From NCBI GenBank assembly GCA_019916065.1, contig CM034233.1, positions 41,952,862-42,016,861 on the forward strand: 64,000 nt of DNA. The letters run 5' to 3'. Position numbers and translations under genes: made by a program. This document shows positions 36,180 to 47,130 of the stretch, in pieces. Each line of letters begins with the position of its first letter. Within the stretch, counting starts at the first letter, position 1. This DNA is from Vitellaria paradoxa. Its lineage: Eukaryota > Streptophyta > Magnoliopsida > Ericales > Sapotaceae. A model generated the notes under the pieces. It did not search any database, was not told the DNA's origin, and was given only the letters and a program-made list of their open reading frames with translations.

Positions 36180-37938
36180 AAACCTAGGCCTTAGATGAGT
36201 TTAGGACCAAATACTATGTACCGAGCGCTGTTAAGCTGGTTATACCCAATGATGATGCTATCGCTGAGACTTGGGGCTCAGAATAAATTAGGTGGCTAAT
36301 AATGGCTATAGCCGAATGTGGTATTAGGTTTCTAATCCATCTACTTACTTAGATGTTTTTATATATTGTCTGTCTCTTCCCCAACTGTTATAGGATTTGG
36401 GGTGGTAGAATTACACCGTCTTCTTAGCACGAATTTTACCTATCAGGAGATCCTCTATTGTTACTATTTAGGTAAGACCAAACACGATCAGTATTACCTG
36501 AAGTGTAGGGTTCAGAATAATATAGTACACGTCTTGCCAGACTCTAGCAAAAACTTACAAGATGATTGCTTGCTAGTCACTGGGGAATGAAATTTTCGCC
36601 TAGCAAAGGAAGGCATTTTGGAGTAATGACTACATGGGGTTTTAGGTTGTCCTCCTTCTTTGTTGTTGTATTATATCTACTTTTGTGTATTCATGATTAT
36701 GATTGGCCTCATTTATTTTGTAAACCACAATTTTAATCACCGCTTCCAAAAGCCTTATGGTGTAGAGATTGGCTAGATAACTGAAGTGATTAGTTATAAA
36801 GGCCCTAAGTACCTCAGAAGCCTTGGTCGATCTACTCCTGTGCTGCTCAGGTATCATCATGTTTATAGGAAGTATACCGTTCAACTGTTGAACTTAATTA
36901 AGAGAGAGATTAAACGAATCCTCGATTTTATCTAACTACCCTTCGAGGTTGTAGCTGAGGTTATGATTGTTGTTCCTCAAGTAAAAACACACACCTATGT
37001 GAGTTCTTCTTGGCGGGACCAGGTAGGTACTACTAAGTTGTTGCCTAACCTTGAGGGTATCCCTTTGTTCACTCTCTTAGAAGCTAAACTTGGACAAATG
37101 TAGCTTAAAAGGCCTATTTGCTGGGTTAAAGAACTTTCCCAAATAAGATGGGCAATATCATGGGGACAATCTCTTTTTGCTTCTTAACTTACTTAATCGA
37201 TTGCTCGTTCATCTAAGCAGGCACTGAAGCTACTCCTATCGAGCCTCCATCGACTAAGAAGGGTAAGGAGACCAACTCTTCAGTTCAGCTCGAGGCTGAC
37301 CAGGATGACTTATTGGTCAGGCCCATAATGAATGGGTAGTCGCTACAAACAAGCATTTTGCTTGGTAGAAACCCAAGATCACTATGGCTATGGCTAGGGC
37401 CTTCACCTTTCTCCTTAATTGAAAGACTTTGGCCAGCATGGAGGATCGTACCATAGTTGAGTTCGGGGTGCACTATACTCTCATGGTAAGTGCCCAACCT
37501 CTTTGCGTTATTATCTTTTCATTGCTTCTTTCATACTGACTATCTTGCATTGACAAAGGCTCCAATGCCTCCGAGATTTTGCTCACTGATTGATTAAAGC
37601 AACAACAAATAGATAAGTTCTCACAATTGGAGAAGGCTTTAGAGGCCTAAGCAAAGAAGGCTGAGGAAAACATAAAAGACCTTTATGCTTTGGTTGAAGA
37701 GTTGACAAAAGAGAGGGATGCTATTGCTGCTGTATTAAAGGAGGCGGAGGCAAAGTTAGGGGTGACCAAAGAAAAAATTGCTGACCTGGAGTCACGAGTG
37801 GACAAGGCCCAGGAAGAGGGTTATGCTATGGCCATTAAGGACTACCAACACCAAATGGCCTTTGGGAGGAACTTGCGATCCCATAATGGACGGCAAATTG
37901 CTTTAAAGAAGGTTGCACAAGTAAGGACTTCAAGCTAA
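36180..37938 (+). pseudogene. Antisense accessory ORF of a Tat element (PF04195-like plus coiled coil)
   Basis: On the plus strand, opposite to pol of the same element, changing frames give KYYVPSAVKLVIPNDDAIAE, then MAIAECGIRF-IHL, GFGVVELHRLLST, ILCYYLGKTKHDQYY-type and VLPDSSKNLQDDCLLVTGE. This is the order of the family named 'putative gypsy type transposon' (PF04195). A Ser/Pro/Lys linker follows, then a Glu/Lys-rich coiled coil (about 37690-37830: LTKERDAIAAVLKEAEAKL) and a stop at 37936-37938. Tat-lineage elements are known to carry extra ORFs, some antisense, between pol and the 3' LTR; their function is unknown. At least three frameshifts or stops make this copy dead. Confidence 0.6.
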
Positions 37939-38649
37939 TCACTTAGTTCCTTGGTCGATAGATGATCCAATATTTATTCCAAGGACAAATGCCCTTTTCT
38001 GTCTTGGACACCCCTTGCTCTAGTACTCCTAATAATCAACTGCTACTAATGGATCGACATTCTAGAGCCTCCCTTTGAGTTCTAAGTTTTTCTAGCAACC
38101 TGCATGCTATCTTTCTTTTTGTTTTAGTCAAACTTTCTCTTTATTTTTTTGTACTCTTCTTGGGGGATTAATACCCCATTTTTTAATGAAATACCTTTTG
38201 CTCTTTTCTTGTTTGTGGATATATTTTAAAGCATATCTTGAATGCCACATGACCGAGTGAACATGGTGGATAATAGTTGTTATGTTTTTAATTTGTTAAG
38301 AAAGTAAAATGTAATGAGTTAAACATCCTCGAAAAAATGTTAGGTAGTCATGTTGTTGAACTCGGACAATTTTTAATGAACATCGTTTAGCCTAATCAAC
38401 AATAATACTTTACCTTGTTAAATTATTATATCCCTAAACAAACATTAAGAGATTACCATATTGGGCCAAGTTAGATAATAATGAAGTTATTCTAGTATGA
38501 CCAAGGTTGTGTTAATCAATAATGAATTACCACCTTATTGGGGATAAAGATGAACCACAAATCTCCCGAGCTAACATCTAGCGACCATATTGTTGGGGCC
38601 AATAATGAGCATTGGCACTTTCAAATGAGTGCTGAGCAATCACCTTCTA

Positions 38650-39105
38650 GGGTCTAAGATTGATTTAGGTGTTTCTAAACCGTGACAATGCCGAACAAGT
38701 GCCAGGCAATAGCTTTCTTGACCCTTAAGGTAGACTTATATATTTTTGAGCTATAGCACTGCCGAGCATGTGCCAAGCAATCACTTTCTTGAACTTAAGG
38801 TAAAGTTAGGTCTTTTTGAGCCATGACATTGCTAAGTAGGTGCTAGGCAATTACTTTCTTAAACCTAAGGTAGACTTAGGTAGTGTTATCGAGTAGGTGC
38901 AAGACAATCACTTTCTTAAACCTAAGGTAGACTTAGGTGTTTTTGAGTCATGGCATTGCTAAGGAGGTACCCAGGCAATCACTATCTTGAACATAAGGTA
39001 AACGTAGGTGTCTCGAGCCATGGCATTGCTTCTAAAGGAAACCTAGGTATTTTTGAGCCATAAGATTACTGAGCAGATGCCAAGCAATTGCTTTCTTGAA
39101 GAAAG
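38650..39105. repeat. Tandem array, about 70-bp unit, six to seven copies
   Basis: AAGGTA(G/A)A recurs at 38727, 38797, 38867, 38924 and 38995, with a further partial near 39035. Spacings are 70, 70, 57, 71 and about 40. Each unit also carries GAGCCATGGCATTGCT, GCCAAGCAAT and CTTTCTTGAAC variants. Units have diverged and two carry deletions. It lies between the Tat pol and the antisense ORF, the place where tandem repeats are known in Tat/Ogre elements. Confidence 0.85.
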
Positions 39106-39189
39106 GGAGAACAGTTAAAAAGAAAGTCTTTATTGATAATCTTAGAAGCATGACATTTACAACTTTATTGATAATACTTCCTAAGGTTT

Positions 39190-40370
39190 GCAGTGTTCGA
39201 AGGTCTTGATAATTGCCTCCATTCTAAATCTTCTAGCCGATAGGCACTATATCTGACCAGCTCAATAACCATATAAGGACCTTTTTAGTTTGGGTTGAGC
39301 ATGCCATCTGCTGGTTCTTTATAGATAACATCAACTTTCTGAGCACCAGTTTACCTTTGAGAATGACATTGGGCGAACACTATTGCTACGAGCTTTCTTG
39401 AGTTGTTGATGATAGGTCACCATCCTAATTTGAGCAAACTTCCTCTTCTCATTTGAAAGGTCGAGACTTTTTTTTGATAATAGCATTGTTGTTACCTTAC
39501 ATAGAAGTTGTTGTTTTTGGTGGTCGTGTGATGATCTCTAACAATATTACGGGCTCCACATCATAAGCAAGTGCGAATGCATTTTCCCTATTAATCATCG
39601 AGGGGTAGTTTTGTAGGCCCAAAGGATCATTAGTAGCTCCTTCACTCATTGATTGTTAGCTTGATCGAGTCATTTTTTTGATACTGTTTAGCATTATCTT
39701 GTTAGAAACTTTAGCTTGACCATTACTTTGAAGGTATGCTGGGGTTGAATTGTGGTTCTTGATTCAAAAATTTGAACATAAATTCCTGAATGCTAAACTA
39801 TCTAATTGGGTTCCAGTGTTGGAGACAAGACGCCAAGGGATGCCGAACCTTGTCAATGTACTTGTCTATATGAAACACTTTGTATTATTATCTTTTTACG
39901 GTGGAAAAGGCTTTTGTCTCTATCCATTTTTGTAAAGCAATCAGCTATGATTAAGCACTATCACCGACCACCTAGGGTTGTTGGAAAAGGACCCACAATA
40001 TCCAATTCCATTATGCAAAAGGCCATGGACTGATGAGAGGGCTAAGTTCCTTCACTGGTTGATTGGGAATAAGAGCAAACCTCCGAATTTTATCGCAGTT
40101 TCTAGAAATTGAGATGCATCTTTTTGCATGTAAGACCATTAGTTCCCTTGAGATATTGCTCGAAAAGCCAGTGGTCACCCTCCCATTGTGAGCTTCGCAA
40201 ACCCTTTTATGAGTTTTCTTTAAAATTTTTTGAACAAAATTAGGGTGAATGCGCAATACGTATATGCCAGTGAAAGACTTCTTATAGAGTTTCTTATCAA
40301 GTGAGACTAGAATCTTAATGCTTCTCCCCTGATTGGGAGGGCATTTTTTTTTTTTGTTAGAATGGAGCAA
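39190..40370 (-). pseudogene. Tat-lineage gypsy integrase
   Basis: Minus-strand frames show the integrase zinc-binding region (LYKKSFTGIY, HKRVCEAHNG, RCISISRNCDK, where the finger cysteines are partly lost), then SPWPFA at the start of the catalytic core, and a decayed core with V-RDH and similar fragments running to about 39190. Integrase would insert the cDNA. Stops are dense past 40010. Confidence 0.6.
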
Positions 40371-40439
40371 ATCATCTTTTAGAAACTAGATGATTGGATC
40401 CATCGAGGTTGGGGCATCAGTGTTGATCTAAACTACTTA

Positions 40440-40855
40440 TTCAGAATAGTTTCCACTGTTATGCTTCTAGCATTTTTTTTTGTATTCAATAGCTTGGACT
40501 GCGACCAGTTTGTTGGCCTAGTTGTTATTATTCCTACTGATCACTCTAAATTAGAAGAAATTAGATTTATGCAGTAGGGTCTTAATTTATGCTACTTGGC
40601 CATTTTCTCCCTTATGAGTTGGCTAACCATTATTTAGAAAGTAGATTTTAGGATTACTTTCGAGCATGTTATCTGAGTGCCATCTTCAATCCAATTTGAA
40701 AGGCTTCTTACTCAACCTTATTGTTTGTTGTTTAGAACTGAAGTTCTACCACATGCTCAAACATGAGGCCATCGAGGGAAATTAAGACTACTCCAGCCCT
40801 CAATCCCCTTTTTGTTGATGCTCCACCAACTTGAACCTCCTAGCTCCAATCATCA
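40440..40855 (-). pseudogene. Second (archaeal-type) RNase H of the Tat element
   Basis: Read on the minus strand: GGASTKRGLRAGVVLISLDG, EHVVELQF, TTNNKVE-EAFQIGLKMAL, then LLSK-WLAN. This is the extra RNase H found between the ordinary RNase H and integrase only in the Tat lineage (Ogre/Retand types). It is the best lineage marker for this element. Several stops are present. Confidence 0.65.
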
Positions 40856-41877
40856 ATAATGATTAAAAGAAGAGGGGAGGACAAATTTTGCTACAAAGTC
40901 TACCACAACTTGAGCTTTAATTGCTATTTGGGGGGTGAAATGCAGGTCATAGGCTCGGAGTTCGACTGCCCACTTGGCCATTCTTCCAAAGAGGTATGCT
41001 CTCTTGAGGATGACTTTCAATGGATGTTCAATGACAATGTTCATAGAATGTGCTAAGAAATAGTGGGATAATTTCCTAGAAGGCTTCACAAGTGCTAGTG
41101 CTAGTTTCTCAATAGGGAGATACCTTATTTCGGTGCCGATTAACATCTTTCTAACATAGTAGATAGGTCGCTAACCTTCTCCACCTTTTGTATCAACACT
41201 ACACTAAAAAATTATTTATATACTGAAATATAAAGTTGAAGAGTTTCCCTTAGATGAGGGTTAATAGTTGTCGAGGAGCATCCAGGTAACTCTTCAATTC
41301 TTTCGAGGCCTGATCGTATTCTCCTTCCTAATAGAGAATGCATTTTCCTTTAAGCAGTCGAAAGAAAGGTTTGCATTAATTAGAAGCCCTACTTATGACG
41401 CTATTGAGTGCTACTGCCCTACTAGTAAGGCATTTAACTTTGGTGGTCGGTGTTTTAGTCTTTGTATGGAGGCTATTTGGCCAAGGTTGGCCTTAATGCT
41501 CTTCTTTGTTAGCAAATGAACGAGGAATTTCCCTTTTTTTTTTTGGTAATTAAACGAGGAATTTCCCTTACTTGACCTCAAAGGCACACTTGGCTGCGTT
41601 TAAATGTAGACTGTAACTTTTAAGGATGCTGAACACCTTTTTAAGTTAGAAAGGTGGTTGGTTTTAGTTTTACTTTTAACAACCATAACATCAATATATA
41701 TTTCAATTGGTAGGCCAATTTAGGAACTTAGTGACTTGCCTCTAATACATTGCCTCGATATTCTTTAGGTTAAATGACATTACCTTATAACAATAGATGC
41801 CTGGGGGTGTAATGAACGCTATTTTTTTCTTGGTTGGGGTCAGACATAAGAGGTGACTGCGCTCTAGTTATGTAGTT
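40856..41877 (-). pseudogene. Tat-lineage gypsy reverse transcriptase and RNase H
   Basis: Right to left on the minus strand: FITPPGIYCYKVMSF, LKNIEAMY, the catalytic block reading YIDVMVV in place of YVDDMVV (second Asp lost), LHLNAAKCAFEV, KFL-YL, then the RNase H tether and the block IRYLPIEKLALALV, MAKWAVELRAYDL, AIKAQVVVDFVAKF (40853-41146). This order is gypsy pol. The N-terminal half of RT and everything upstream is missing: similarity stops at 41877 where another element begins. Confidence 0.7.
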
Positions 41878-42908
41878 AAAAATTAATTCCTATGTACAAG
41901 AGTATACAGTTGTACTTAAACATTTAGTGAGTACAGTGTCGAATCCACATGGATTTCCTAAATTTTGTTAAAAATATTAATTTTTAAATGAAAAGGAAAA
42001 ATAATTAAATAGTTGTAGGAAAATTTAAACTAATTGAAAACTATTGTAACTAGGAAATAAAGCTTATTCAAATTAAATATTAAAAGAATGTTCCTATTTT
42101 AGAATCCAGATTAGAATTAATAATTATTTATGAAATGCTAATTGTCTCAGTTGCATTCATCATCTTAAAGGATCAAAACAACCGAAAGATTTTGAAATTA
42201 AATCTTTCTTTAATAAATTAAATTGTTTGATTTTTGAATAAATTAAGTTCTTTTAGAATAACTAAAAATTTCAAATAATATGGTCAAAACAAAAAAGATT
42301 TCTAATGTTCAAATGTTTTGACTTAAAAAAAAAACTAAATTCTCATTAAATTTATTAGAAATTTTCTAAGAAATATGAACAAATCTAATGGTGTTTGTAT
42401 TTTTAAAACTAAATTTGACTTATTGATTAAAAATACATAACCCTAAATAAATATGGGATCCTAACTCTTCATCCTAATTGGAACATAATAGATTTAGTCT
42501 AACATAATTTTAAATAAAGTAGGTAACATAAATATAACATTCATGGCATAAATAATGGAATTAAAATACTGAACAAGAAGAAAATTTTAAACTAAAATTC
42601 AAACTTCATTACTACTATGCAACTAAAAATCAAATTTGAGTTTGAATAAAAACTGGAATCAAAATGCTAATACTATTGTTACTGCTACTTGGAAGAATAA
42701 ATGAAGAACCAGGCTTTGTACCCACACCAATATGATGCAGAACTCCAAAAATAAAGCTAAAAACTAGAAATTGGAAATTAAACCTAAACTACTTACTAAA
42801 ATTATGTAACTGTAGGGCATGTGTGTGTCTTTGTAGATGTGTTTTCTGAATCGACTCTGAAAGGGTCTATTTATAGGCTTCTGAAGATGGTTTGCAGGAG
42901 GAGTGAGT
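41878..42908 (-). other. LTR-like non-coding segment with a TATA box
   Basis: It replaces the upstream part of the Tat RT. On the minus strand a good TATA box (CTATAAATAGAC, 42865-42876) is followed by a leader-like stretch with no ORF, and the left part contains GTGTCGAATCCACATGGA-type sequence seen in plant LTR elements. Its upstream part may continue beyond the LTR at 42909-49926. No termini were identified. Confidence 0.35.
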
Positions 42909-43809
42909 TGTAATGACTTGAAATTGATTTAATTTAATTAATATTTTATTATTTAGTAAATTTAATTAGCTATTAAAATTTAATAATTTAAAATTTCTGT
43001 TATTAAATTTTGAGTTGCATTTAAAAAGATTAAATTTTAGTAATCTTTGAAGAGATTTTAAAATTTCAAGGAAAATGTATAATTTCCTTAAACCCTTAGA
43101 GGTAGGTATGTAATTCTTTAATTTATTAGGGGTTATAAATTTAGTTGCTATATATTTATGATGTTTTATACTTTCAAAAAAAAAAAAAAAAAAAAAAAGA
43201 ATAGAGAAACCCTAACAACCCAGGCAGTGTGACTGAGTTCTTGATTGTATGGCAGCTTCTTCCTCGTTATGGTGCTGTGTTTCTTATGGGGTCGGTAGTG
43301 TTTTATCTCATTTCTTGCCACGCTTTCTTCTTTGTTAGATTAGTTGAAGTCATTGTGATTTTATATATAAAATTTGTATACTTCGAGGTAAGGGCCAGAA
43401 TCTTTGTATGTGTGCTGTTTATTAATAAAATACGTATGTGATATATATTTAGCAACAATTAATGATTGGCATATATGTATTGGATTTGATATATAACAGT
43501 TTTGATAAATGGTAGATATATGTGCGTGACTATTCGTTAGTTTAAAACGGGATGATACAGTTATAATTACATATACATACATATATATATATATGTTTAT
43601 ATATAATGAAAAGTATCAAGTCAGTGATGGAGCCATCACACATTTAATTGGATGCACATATAAGATTAGTACCAACATATTGTTAGAATAAGTTAAATGA
43701 TTTATTTTATTTATTTTTTTTGTCTTTATGTGTTAATGGTTTATTCCTGCTATGATTTTTACATACATATATACTGTTATCTGCCAATGCCTTTATTTTG
43801 GCTATAGAT

Positions 43810-43990
43810 AAAGGCTCCGTTTGGAGCTTTAAAAAAAAATAAAAATAAAATAAAAAAATAAAATTCTATAAATCTCTACAAACATGAATTACGAAACAGT
43901 AAAATTTAAATTTTTCACTCATTGCACGAATTACAAGACATTTACTTTTACAATTTTATATAATTTTATACAACTCTAAATACCTCCAAA
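43810..43990. mobile_element. Small MITE-like stretch in the LTR
   Basis: The left end GGCTCCGTTTGGAG and the right end read inward TTTGGAGGTATTTAGAG are related. The interior is AT-rich. No TSD could be fixed. Confidence 0.3.
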
Positions 43991-44257
43991 TTTAAAGCTA
44001 GTACTCTCCATTAGCTTGTTAATATTATTTTTTTTAAATACTTGTAATGTGAGGTTGATTGCTACGTGAAATTAAAATATGTGTTATTTGATGTGTCAAT
44101 GCACTAATGTTAATAATGTTTAAAATTTAAATTTAAGAAGAAATTATTTAAAGTGAAATTTGATGTGTTTTGTTTGGCATGTAAGCTCTCTACCTTCCAC
44201 TAGATTGAAGGTTTGGTGAAGAGAAGTGATGGAGGAAAAAAAAAAAAGTAGGGGAAA

Positions 44258-46545
44258 ATGAGTGCCTCTATCTCTAAAACTCTCTCTCTAAGCTCTATGG
44301 CTTCCCATCCTGAATTTTCAACTTCTACTACTGCTCTCTTGTCATCCACTAAGACCTCATCACCATCTAGCTCTATAATTTCATCAGTTTCTGATTCGAG
44401 AGCCAACTCTACTCTCACGAATCCTGGCACAGATGGTAAAGGAGAAGAAGGAAGTTTTGCTAGATCGTCCTCACCTCTCTATTCCAGTCCTACGAAGCAC
44501 ACTGTAGGTAAAAGGGTTAGCATAGGCTTGGATATTTCCAGTCTCTGCTATCCTCACGTTCCCTCCCTTCTTCCCCCACTAAGGCATATGGTTGTCCGAA
44601 GCAAGCTGAATCAATAGAAGATTTGAGAAAGGAGCTACTGAATTTTAAGGAAAGTAAGCGAGCTATGGCCTTTACATCCATGATCCATAATGGAAACTTC
44701 TCTGATTCAGGTATGTTGCAGGCAAGCTGTACTAGCAAGAAGACACGTCACCAGCATGCTGCAGAGCTCAGTAAATTCTCGGCTCAGGCTTTTAACGAAT
44801 CCATTCATAGTCGAGCCGAGGACAGGGAGATGAAACTAATGACGTATGCAGTTCAGGGATTGAACTTACAAGATGCTTCTAAAAAAAGCAGTGAGATGAT
44901 TAGAGGAAGAAGCTGCCATTACAGCAAGCTCAGCACGTCCACTGGAAGCTTACCGTCGGGCACTCCCAGAATTATTCCTGCAAGGAGTCAGAAATGTGCA
45001 GCTTTACAAGTAAGTTACCTGCAGACACTCTTATGTCACAATTGGGTAATAACCAGCACAGCCCGCCCAAGATTTTAAAGTCACACCTTTCCCGCCTCAG
45101 CAACCAGTGGGCAACTACTTAGATGAAATGGACCCTTTCCCGCCCCTCAATAGTTTAAATACTTCAGTCCAGTCAGGCAAAATAACTAGCCCGGGCCCAA
45201 TGCACTCTCCTTCCTTTTACACCTCTAATGGCTCAGATAAGCCCAAAGAAAGTAATTGGGCTAGCTTATTTGATGCCAACCGTATTAAAACAAATGGGCT
45301 AAATTGGAGTTAATCCATGAATCTTCTCCAACAAACAGTACTAGCCCGGGTATAACTGTCACACTTGATGATGTTCAAGAGGAGTTAAGCAGATGGAGTA
45401 AGCCCTTAGTTGGCTATGTCATAGAAGCCAAGCCCCCATACAAATTAATGAAGCAATTCATTGACCGGAGATGGAAATCCTTTGGGCATGTTGAACTCCT
45501 ACTGCTAAGAAGTGGAGTTTTTCTCTTCAAATTTGCGGAGGAAGAGATGATGCAAAAAGTGTTAGAAATGGGTCCATGGTCTTACTTTGATAAGCCACTA
45601 GTTCTTATACCGTGGACACCAAAATGCTCTAATGAAAAGGAAGAAGTCAACTCCATCCCAATTTGGGTAAGATTCCCACATCTCAAATTTCACCTTTGGT
45701 GAGCTCGAATTTTGAGCAAGTTGTCAAGTCAAATTGGGCAACCTCTATTTTCAGATAGAATGACTGCAACTAAGCAACCTTTAGCTTATGCAAGGGTGTG
45801 CATTGAAGTTAAGCCGGATGTTGAGCTTCCCCAGTGGATAGAAATAGCTGATCATGAAGGCTCAGTTACTTGCAAAAGGTGGAATACAAGTGGATTCCTA
45901 AGGTGTGTAAGCACTGTAAAAGTATTAATCATGGTTCCATCAGCTGCCCAAAAATTATAAGATCTGAGTGGCGACCAAAAGCTCCTCATGCCAATTCAAC
46001 TACTTAGCTTGCTTTGGATTCCAGCCAAGGTAACAGTTCCTCTTCACAGATGCATACAGAAAAGTCAAAGGAGAATTCGGCCCTTGTAATGGGAAAACAA
46101 ATATGCTATTCTTGATGCAATCCCTCTCCAGCAAAGGGATGTTCCTTCCAATGCTGTTTCAGATTCTGGTACGCTGCAAGTTAGCAATGCTGAGGAATCT
46201 AGCTACTCTGTGCTACTTAGCTCGGTAGATCAAAATGCTGTCACCCTTGATGTCACACCCCTCCAGGCCACTCTTTATTCTAGCCCACCCTTATTGCTTG
46301 AAGATCAGCAGAGAACTGTAGACATACCATCCATTCAATCTGATGAAGCAAGTTTGGAAGCAAAGTCATTGAAACAACCTATGGATCCTCAAAGTAATGA
46401 CAACTCCCCCAACTTCAGTGCTTCAGATGGTCACAATTGGGAGCAAAAACTGTCAAAGAGTCAAAGAAAGAAAAGAGGAAAGTTACTACATGCTCTTAAC
46501 CAAAGGAGTAAAGTTCCTTAAGCCAATTCAACCCCTCACCTTTCC
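44258..46545 (+). pseudogene. LINE-C ORF1 (DUF4283, zinc knuckle)
   Basis: Starts at ATG 44258 with a Ser/Thr-rich N-terminus. The middle holds DUF4283 (about 45340-45880; LDDVQEELSRWSKPLVGYV, LLLRSGVFLFKF, MGPWSYFDKPLVL, IPIWVRFPHL, AYARVCIEV). A zinc knuckle follows in a shifted frame (about 45900-45950; C-KH-C-KSIN-H-GSIS-C, all four ligands kept). The C-terminal part is Ser/Pro-rich and ends with a basic KSQRKKRGK stretch. ORF1 would bind LINE RNA in the RNP. Several frameshifts and stops. Confidence 0.75.
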
Positions 46546-46551
46546 TCTTGA

Positions 46552-47130
46552 TGAATTGTGCAACATGGAACATAAGGGGATTGAACCATCCCTTGAAGCA
46601 AATTGAATCAAGAATTCTTCTCTTCTTTTCACTGGTCTGCTGGAAAGCAAAGTTCGGAGTCATAATGTAAAAAGCATATGCAGTGCCATCTACCCTACTT
46701 ATTAATATTTTGGCAATCACATTGATGATTCCCTAGCTAGAATTCTACTTTTGTGGGATCCCATTTCTATTAATGTGCATATTCTATCTTGTGCTTCTCA
46801 ATCTATTTTATGCTATGTTACTCATCAAGTGCTATCCATAGATTTCTTTGCAACTGTTGTTTATGCTTCAAATGACAGGAAAGTAAGGGTATTGCTTTGG
46901 AAAGATTTGCTTACTCATCATTCCATAATTAATAATGCTGCCCCTTGGATTATTATGGGAGATTTCAATGTAGTCAAAGACAGAAATGAAAAGAAAGGTG
47001 GCAAGAACATAGATAAACAAGCTGTCCATGATTTCAATGATTGTCTTGAAGCCATTGGGGTCCCAGACTTGAGATATTGAGGTTGTCAATTTAGTTGGTG
47101 CAATAGACAATTTAGTTTTGGTCACAGACT
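46552..47130 (+). pseudogene. LINE-C ORF2 endonuclease domain
   Basis: Begins MNCATWNIRGLNHPLKQIE, the usual start of plant L1 ORF2 with the metal-binding Asn. GLLESKVRS (catalytic Glu) follows in a shifted frame, then a Trp-Asp-Pro segment, VVYASNDRKVR, APWIIMGDFNVVKDRNEK (the GDFN motif) and FSWCNRQFSF. It nicks target DNA to prime reverse transcription. The domain stops at about 47130 and is joined directly to RT. Confidence 0.75.
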
